DNA from: JAZRUF01 sp045652405
GTDB taxonomy: Bacteria; Bacillota; Clostridia; Oscillospirales; JAAYXM01
Length of the DNA stretch: 10,863 nt
NCBI GenBank assembly: GCA_045652405.1
Contig: JAZRUF010000100.1
Span: 1 to 10,863, forward strand
Direction of reading: 5' to 3'
Shown here: in pieces, positions 7,460-10,863 of the stretch
Layout of the letters: each line of letters starts with the position of its first letter
Position numbering within the stretch: position 1 is the stretch's first letter
The notes under the pieces: generated by a model
Database searches by the model: none
What the model was told of the DNA's origin: nothing
The model's input: only the letters and a program-made list of their open reading frames with translations
Program-made: the position numbers and the translations under genes

Positions 7460-7505
7460 GTTTTGCAATTTTATAAATACTTACGTATCGGAAAGGAATG
7501 TCTCT

Positions 7506-8777
7506 ATGTCGGGAAAAATCATCCTCGGTGCCCAGTGGGGCGATGAAGGTAAGGGCAAATTTATAGATATTTTTGCCTCTCAGGCGGAATACGTTGTTCG
7601 CTCTCAGGGCGGCAATAACGCAGGTCATACGGTCATCGTAAAAGATGAGGTGTATAAGCTGCACGTTATCCCGTCGGGAATTTTGTATCCTGGAACCGTC
7701 AACATCGTCGGCCCGGGCGTGGTCGTTGACCCCAAGGTCATTCTTGAGGAAATGAGCGGTCTTAAAAGCCGCGGCGTAAGCCTCGACCACCTGTTTATCG
7801 ACTCTCGCGCGCATGTCATCATGCCTTGGCACATCCTGCTCGACGGTCTGAGCGAGGAGAGCCGCGGCAAGGGTGACATTGGCACCACAAAGAAGGGTAT
7901 CGGTCCGTGCTATATGGATAAATCCGAGCGCAGCGGTCTGCGCATGCACGATTTCGTATCCCCGACCAAGTTTGAAGAAAAAGTCCGTGCCATCGGCAAA
8001 GCTAAGAACGAGATTATAACCAAGCTCTACGGCCACGAGCCGCTGGATATTGACGCTATAGTCAAAGAGTACCGCCGCTATGCGGAGTCTCTGCGTCCGT
8101 ATGTTCGCGATATGTCTGCGGATATTTACCGTGCGCTTAAGGCTAATAAAGCAGTACTCTTCGAGGGCGCGCAGGGTACTCTTCTTGACCTTGATATGGG
8201 CACCTATCCGTACGTCACCTCCTCCCATCCGGTCGCAGGCGGCGTATGCATCGGCTCCGGCGTTGGTCCGACTCTTATCGATGAGGTTTACGGCATCGCC
8301 AAGGGTTATACCACCCGCGTAGGCAAGGGTCCGTTCCCGACCGAGCTTGAGGACGATACCGGCGAGTATATTCGCCAGAAGGGCGCGGAATTTGGAACCA
8401 CCACCGGTCGCCCGCGCAGAACCGGCTGGTTTGACGCAGTCATCGCGCGTTACGCGGTTCGTGTAAACGGTCTTACCTCTCTTGTAATTAATAAAATTGA
8501 CCCGCTCCGCGGTCTCGATAAATTAAAACTCTGCGTAGCCTATGAGCTTGACGGTGAAATCATAAACGAATTCCCCGCAGATTTGGACGATCTCGCACGC
8601 TGCAAACCGGTGTACAAGGAGTTTGAAGGCTTCACCGAGGATATTAGCGACATCCGCGATTACAATAAGCTTCCCGCAGCGCTCCGCTCATACATCGAAG
8701 CAATTGAAGAGCTGTGCGAATGCCCGGTATCCATCATCGGTGTAGGCCCGGCACGCGACCAGATTATTTACAGATAA
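7506..8777 (+). CDS. purA: Adenylosuccinate synthetase PurA
   Basis: Catalyses the GTP-dependent joining of IMP and aspartate to adenylosuccinate, the first step from IMP to AMP. 423 residues, close to the normal length of about 430. Motifs: GDEGKGK at 12-18 with D13, GNNAGHTV with H41, the IMP-binding segment IGTTKKGIGPCYMDK, EGAQGTLLDLDMGTYP, the GTTTGRPRRTGWFD loop, and NKIDPL near the C-terminus for guanine recognition. The ATG at 7506 is chosen because GAAAGGA lies about nine bases before it and the protein then begins MSGKIILGAQWGDEGKGK as in the family; an in-frame ATG at 7458 would add 16 unconserved residues and has no ribosome site. Codons are biased toward those of well-expressed genes. 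It stands alone between a promoter and a strong terminator. Confidence 0.97.
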   Translation: MSGKIILGAQWGDEGKGKFIDIFASQAEYVVRSQGGNNAGHTVIVKDEVYKLHVIPSGILYPGTVNIVGPGVVVDPKVILEEMSGLKSRGVSLDHLFIDSRAHVIMPWHILLDGLSEESRGKGDIGTTKKGIGPCYMDKSERSGLRMHDFVSPTKFEEKVRAIGKAKNEIITKLYGHEPLDIDAIVKEYRRYAESLRPYVRDMSADIYRALKANKAVLFEGAQGTLLDLDMGTYPYVTSSHPVAGGVCIGSGVGPTLIDEVYGIAKGYTTRVGKGPFPTELEDDTGEYIRQKGAEFGTTTGRPRRTGWFDAVIARYAVRVNGLTSLVINKIDPLRGLDKLKLCVAYELDGEIINEFPADLDDLARCKPVYKEFEGFTEDISDIRDYNKLPAALRSYIEAIEELCECPVSIIGVGPARDQIIYR

Positions 8778-8801
8778 GTTATATTCTCGGATATGTATTT
8801 T

Positions 8802-8840
8802 AAAAGGTAGGCAAAGAGTTTTGCCTACCTTTTTTGTTTT
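8802..8840 (+). terminator. Rho-independent terminator of purA
   Basis: A perfect 14-bp stem (8802-8815 with 8820-8833) with loop GAGT is followed by a T-rich tail TTTTTTGTTTT. The core GGTAGGC/GCCTACC gives a stable hairpin. It begins 24 bases after the purA stop and separates purA from the small peptide gene. Confidence 0.93.
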
Positions 8841-8849
8841 ATATAGAAA

Positions 8850-8881
8850 TTGGCATCATCCCACCGCCTCCGGTATATAAT
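8850..8881 (+). promoter_or_regulatory. Predicted promoter of the 46-residue peptide gene
   Basis: TTGGCA (8850-8855, five of six consensus bases) precedes TATAAT (8876-8881) with a long 20-base spacer; using TATATA at 8874-8879 instead gives 18 bases. Being directly after the purA terminator, a separate promoter is needed for the small gene. Exact -10 is uncertain. Confidence 0.5.
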
Positions 8882-8900
8882 CTATATATAAATCTTGCAC

Positions 8901-8911
8901 AAGGAGGTGAT
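8901..8911 (+). promoter_or_regulatory. Consensus Shine-Dalgarno sequence AAGGAGGTGAT
   Basis: Eleven contiguous bases match the anti-Shine-Dalgarno end of 16S rRNA, ending three bases before the ATG at 8915, so its GGAGG core is well placed. This fixes the start of the small gene and predicts strong translation. It is the best ribosome site in the window. Confidence 0.9.
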
Positions 8912-8914
8912 AGC

Positions 8915-9055
8915 ATGAAGAAAAGCTACATCATACCCACGGCTGAGGTGGGCACCTTCGCAGCTCAGGATATTATTACAGCTTCATCAGGTTATACGCA
9001 AGGCGGATTTGAAGGTTGGGCCCCTGACAGCGATGATTCGGAATTCGGTTCGTGA
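8915..9055 (+). CDS. 46-residue uncharacterised small protein (MKKSYI...DIITASSG)
   Basis: A short protein of unknown function. It begins with a basic MKKSYIIPTAEV segment, continues with the core D19-IITASSG and ends in a Gly- and aromatic-rich, strongly acidic tail (GGFEGWAPDSDDSEFGS, residues 30-46). No signal peptide, membrane helix or cysteine is visible. From memory it resembles short Clostridia proteins that begin MKK-x-Y-x-x-P and carry a D-I-I-T-x-S-G motif; I know of no proven function for them. The start is fixed by a perfect ribosome site; the same frame is open back to 8834 but that part lies between terminator and promoter and is unlikely to be translated. It has its own promoter and terminator and shares no unit with purA. 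A leader-plus-core precursor peptide is conceivable, yet no modification enzyme or transporter lies in the window. Confidence 0.8.
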   Translation: MKKSYIIPTAEVGTFAAQDIITASSGYTQGGFEGWAPDSDDSEFGS

Positions 9056-9096
9056 AATCTGTTTGCGACGTATCGCATTCCCATCAATAAACATAA

Positions 9097-9127
9097 AAGA
9101 CCGGGACTGATTTTCAGTCCCGGTCTT
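9097..9127. terminator. Bidirectional Rho-independent terminator between convergent genes
   Basis: A perfect 14-bp stem AAGACCGGGACTGA / TCAGTCCCGGTCTT closes on a three-base TTT loop. On the plus strand it is followed by ATTGTTG, on the minus strand by TTATG after a CTTTT end, so tails are short in both directions but the stem is very stable. It lies 41 bases after the small peptide gene and 32 bases after the end of the surface-protein gene, serving both. Confidence 0.85.
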
Positions 9128-9159
9128 ATTGTTGCGTTGTATTAAACTTATGCTACAAC

Positions 9160-10863
9160 TTAGATGTTATTGTGCAGGGAGAATACACGAACAATCTTGC
9201 CACCCTCGATGCAGATGATAGCGTTGTGGAGTCTATTTTCTTCACTTGCTTTGATTACATCGCTTTCAGAGATGGTCTCAATTTCTCCACCTTCGACGAA
9301 GTTGTTGTCGTCAATAGCGATAACTGCGAAGTTGTGCTCATCGATTTCCTCGACATACATGCCGTCAGCCCAATCGGTGTCATTGCCATCCTGGTCGTGG
9401 CTGTTAGCGAAGAAGCCGATGTACTCATCGTCGACAAGACCGATCTGTACTGCGAAGTAGCCTGCGTCAGTAAGGGTAGTAAAGGCACCTGTCTTATTAT
9501 CCTTTTTGTACAGATCGCCTTCCGCATCGTACTCGTAAACCCTCTCAACGGAACCAAGTTCACCATTGTCGCTGAGAACCTGAATCCACTCGCGAGTATC
9601 AGCTTCGTCCTCAGAAGCGGTCATCTGATAGAGAACAATTTCACCTGGCTCGAAGACTGCATCGCCAATATTTTTATTTGCAACAATAATATCACCGTTA
9701 TCGTTGGTTACATTGTCAACAGTTCTGGTCTCAATGAGTCCGTTGTGGTTAATCATGATAACCTCAGCATAGTACTGATCAGTGTCTGCGTTGTAGTTAG
9801 CTTCAGCCTTAACAACGTAAGCGATGTTGTCCATATCGCCAATACCGCTGCCTGCACTCTCGCCGACAGAAACTGAGCCTGCGAGCAGAACGCTCATGCC
9901 GTTGGAACCCTTGGTAGAAACCGCGTCACCCATGTAAATCTTGGTATTTTCCGGTTTTTTATTTTCGGACTCTTCACCGATGCTTACCCAAACACCCTCG
10001 GTTGCGCCTGCAGCGTCAGAGATATTCTCAAGCTTATAAGCTTTTGCCTTCAGGTTGTAAAGAACCGCACCGTCATCCGTCGGCTCTTTTCCTTGGGTAG
10101 CCTTATTATTCTTGGTACCGCCGTAGAGCATAAATACAATAGAGTTTGCATCTGCACGGTAGGTCTTAGCATCAACGTAACCCTCTTTGCCCTTTTCGCC
10201 GCGAGCCTCAAGATGGAACATGCCGTCCTCAACTTTTGCAATCTTATCATTTTCGCTGTTTACGCTGGTGTTTATACCAACCTTTTTAGCTAACTCTTCC
10301 GGATCGTTCTGAGCAAGGTTTACAGTACCGTTAGCAACAGTTGCACGGATAACCGCACCAACCATACGGTTGTTGATGAAGTTCCACTTTAAGCTCTCGG
10401 AGACAGCCTCGTTATTGTTGAGCTTGGAAACCTCATAGGTGCCCTCAGAGTTGTTCGGGAAGCCGAGCTTTACGGTAACATTACCAGTCTCAGTATCATA
10501 TGAAGAGTAAAGAACTACCGCATAATCATTTGCAGCGCCTGTTACAGCAGTGCCTTCGAAGTCGAGAACATAGTTCTTGTAAACAACGTACTCACTGGAG
10601 TCATGGTTCTTGTTCTTGCCATTTCCATTGGTAAAGAATTCGTCAATCTCGATTTCCTTGTTATCAAGGATACCGAGTGCTGCGCGATAAACTGCGCCAT
10701 TGATGGTTGCAGTCTTGTTGTAGAAGTTGGTTGCCTTACCGGTGATCTTCTGGGTCGGCTCAATGATAACCTTGCCGTCCTTAGCGTAGGTAACAACCTT
10801 CATGCCCTTCTCGATGGTGCCGTTTACAACAGCCTCATCCTCGAGGTCAAGAGTGCCGGTTAC
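9160..10863 (-). CDS. Large secreted surface-layer-like protein, C-terminal part only
   Basis: The frame is open to the right edge, so the start is missing; 567 residues are visible. The protein is acidic, rich in Asn, Asp, Gly, Val and Thr, and has a single cysteine close to the C-terminus, which fits a secreted wall protein. The sequence is a chain of short beta-strand-rich segments of similar shape, for example NDYAVVLYSS, DNIAYVVKAEANYNADTD, GYFAVQIGLVDD and HNFAVIAIDDN, each followed by an acidic turn. No LPXTG motif or C-terminal hydrophobic anchor is present. Large S-layer homology proteins of Clostridia often carry their SLH wall-binding repeats at the N-terminus, which would be off the window; this is inference. 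Codon use is strongly biased (almost only AAG for Lys, many AAC, ATC, GTT), unlike the housekeeping operons to the left, and suggests high expression. Other secreted adhesins or substrate-binding proteins remain possible. Confidence 0.7.
   Translation of the reverse strand, partial: VTGTLDLEDEAVVNGTIEKGMKVVTYAKDGKVIIEPTQKITGKATNFYNKTATINGAVYRAALGILDNKEIEIDEFFTNGNGKNKNHDSSEYVVYKNYVLDFEGTAVTGAANDYAVVLYSSYDTETGNVTVKLGFPNNSEGTYEVSKLNNNEAVSESLKWNFINNRMVGAVIRATVANGTVNLAQNDPEELAKKVGINTSVNSENDKIAKVEDGMFHLEARGEKGKEGYVDAKTYRADANSIVFMLYGGTKNNKATQGKEPTDDGAVLYNLKAKAYKLENISDAAGATEGVWVSIGEESENKKPENTKIYMGDAVSTKGSNGMSVLLAGSVSVGESAGSGIGDMDNIAYVVKAEANYNADTDQYYAEVIMINHNGLIETRTVDNVTNDNGDIIVANKNIGDAVFEPGEIVLYQMTASEDEADTREWIQVLSDNGELGSVERVYEYDAEGDLYKKDNKTGAFTTLTDAGYFAVQIGLVDDEYIGFFANSHDQDGNDTDWADGMYVEEIDEHNFAVIAIDDNNFVEGGEIETISESDVIKASEENRLHNAIICIEGGKIVRVFSLHNNI

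Noticed and set aside
7458..7505. In-frame upstream ATG that would lengthen PurA by 16 residues
   Set aside because: No ribosome site precedes it, it falls on the inverted repeat, and PurA proteins begin at the MSGKIILGAQWGDEGKGK position, which has a good site.
7425..8228. Open frame of 267 codons on the minus strand opposite the purA 5' half and its promoter
   Set aside because: It is antisense to a clearly conserved gene, covers its promoter, has no ribosome site that stands out, and its translation shows no known motif; it follows from the codon pattern of purA.
8834..8914. N-terminal extension of the small peptide by 27 residues
   Set aside because: It would start in the tail of the purA terminator and run through the predicted promoter; the perfect ribosome site lies before the ATG at 8915.
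8915..9055. Firm call of the small peptide as a RiPP precursor
   Set aside because: There is no modification enzyme, protease or exporter gene in the window and no clear cleavage motif; it is kept only as a possibility.
9172..9876. Open frame of 234 codons on the plus strand opposite the surface-protein gene
   Set aside because: The minus-strand frame continues in phase over the whole stretch and has strong codon bias; the plus-strand frame is explained by that bias.
10801..10803. ATG at 10803 as the start of the surface protein
   Set aside because: The frame continues upstream for 20 codons to the edge with the same codon bias and protein character, there is no ribosome site, and no signal peptide follows.

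Overview
The window looks like a chromosomal segment of a Gram-positive, low-to-middle GC anaerobe, most likely a Clostridia (Oscillospirales-like) bacterium. The clues are a WalR/WalK-type two-component pair, a ThiI without a rhodanese domain paired with its own cysteine desulfurase, strong AAGGAGG-type ribosome sites, and the C-terminal part of a large acidic surface-layer-like protein. Genus cannot be set from the sequence alone. No RNA genes, CRISPR arrays, insertion sequences or prophage genes were seen, and no gene-free stretch exceeds 300 bases.

Left and centre (1-7327): seven genes, all on the minus strand, read from right to left. A first group starts at 7327: cysteine desulfurase, thiI (GTG start), cinA and an EstA-type esterase, with gaps of 3 to 15 bases. 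A second group starts at 2896 with its own promoter: an ADP-ribose-type Nudix hydrolase, walR and walK, the last running off the left edge. The 99-base gap between the groups shows an extended -10 promoter but no convincing intrinsic terminator, so read-through from the first group into the second is likely.

Middle (7328-7505): a compact divergent control region with two back-to-back promoters, one for the desulfurase group and one for purA, followed by a 6-bp inverted repeat across the predicted purA transcription start.

Right (7506-10863): purA with a strong terminator; then a monocistronic unit encoding a 46-residue uncharacterised peptide with its own promoter, a perfect Shine-Dalgarno sequence and a bidirectional terminator; then, convergent to it, the 3' end of a long, highly codon-biased, secreted-looking surface protein whose start lies beyond the right edge.

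Functional themes: sulfur transfer to tRNA (desulfurase plus ThiI), clean-up of NAD-derived metabolites (CinA and the Nudix enzyme), cell-wall homeostasis signalling (WalRK) and purine synthesis (PurA). Points most worth a second look are the 46-residue peptide, a possible zinc site in the WalK PAS domain, the Nudix gene heading the walRK operon, and the divergent control region.
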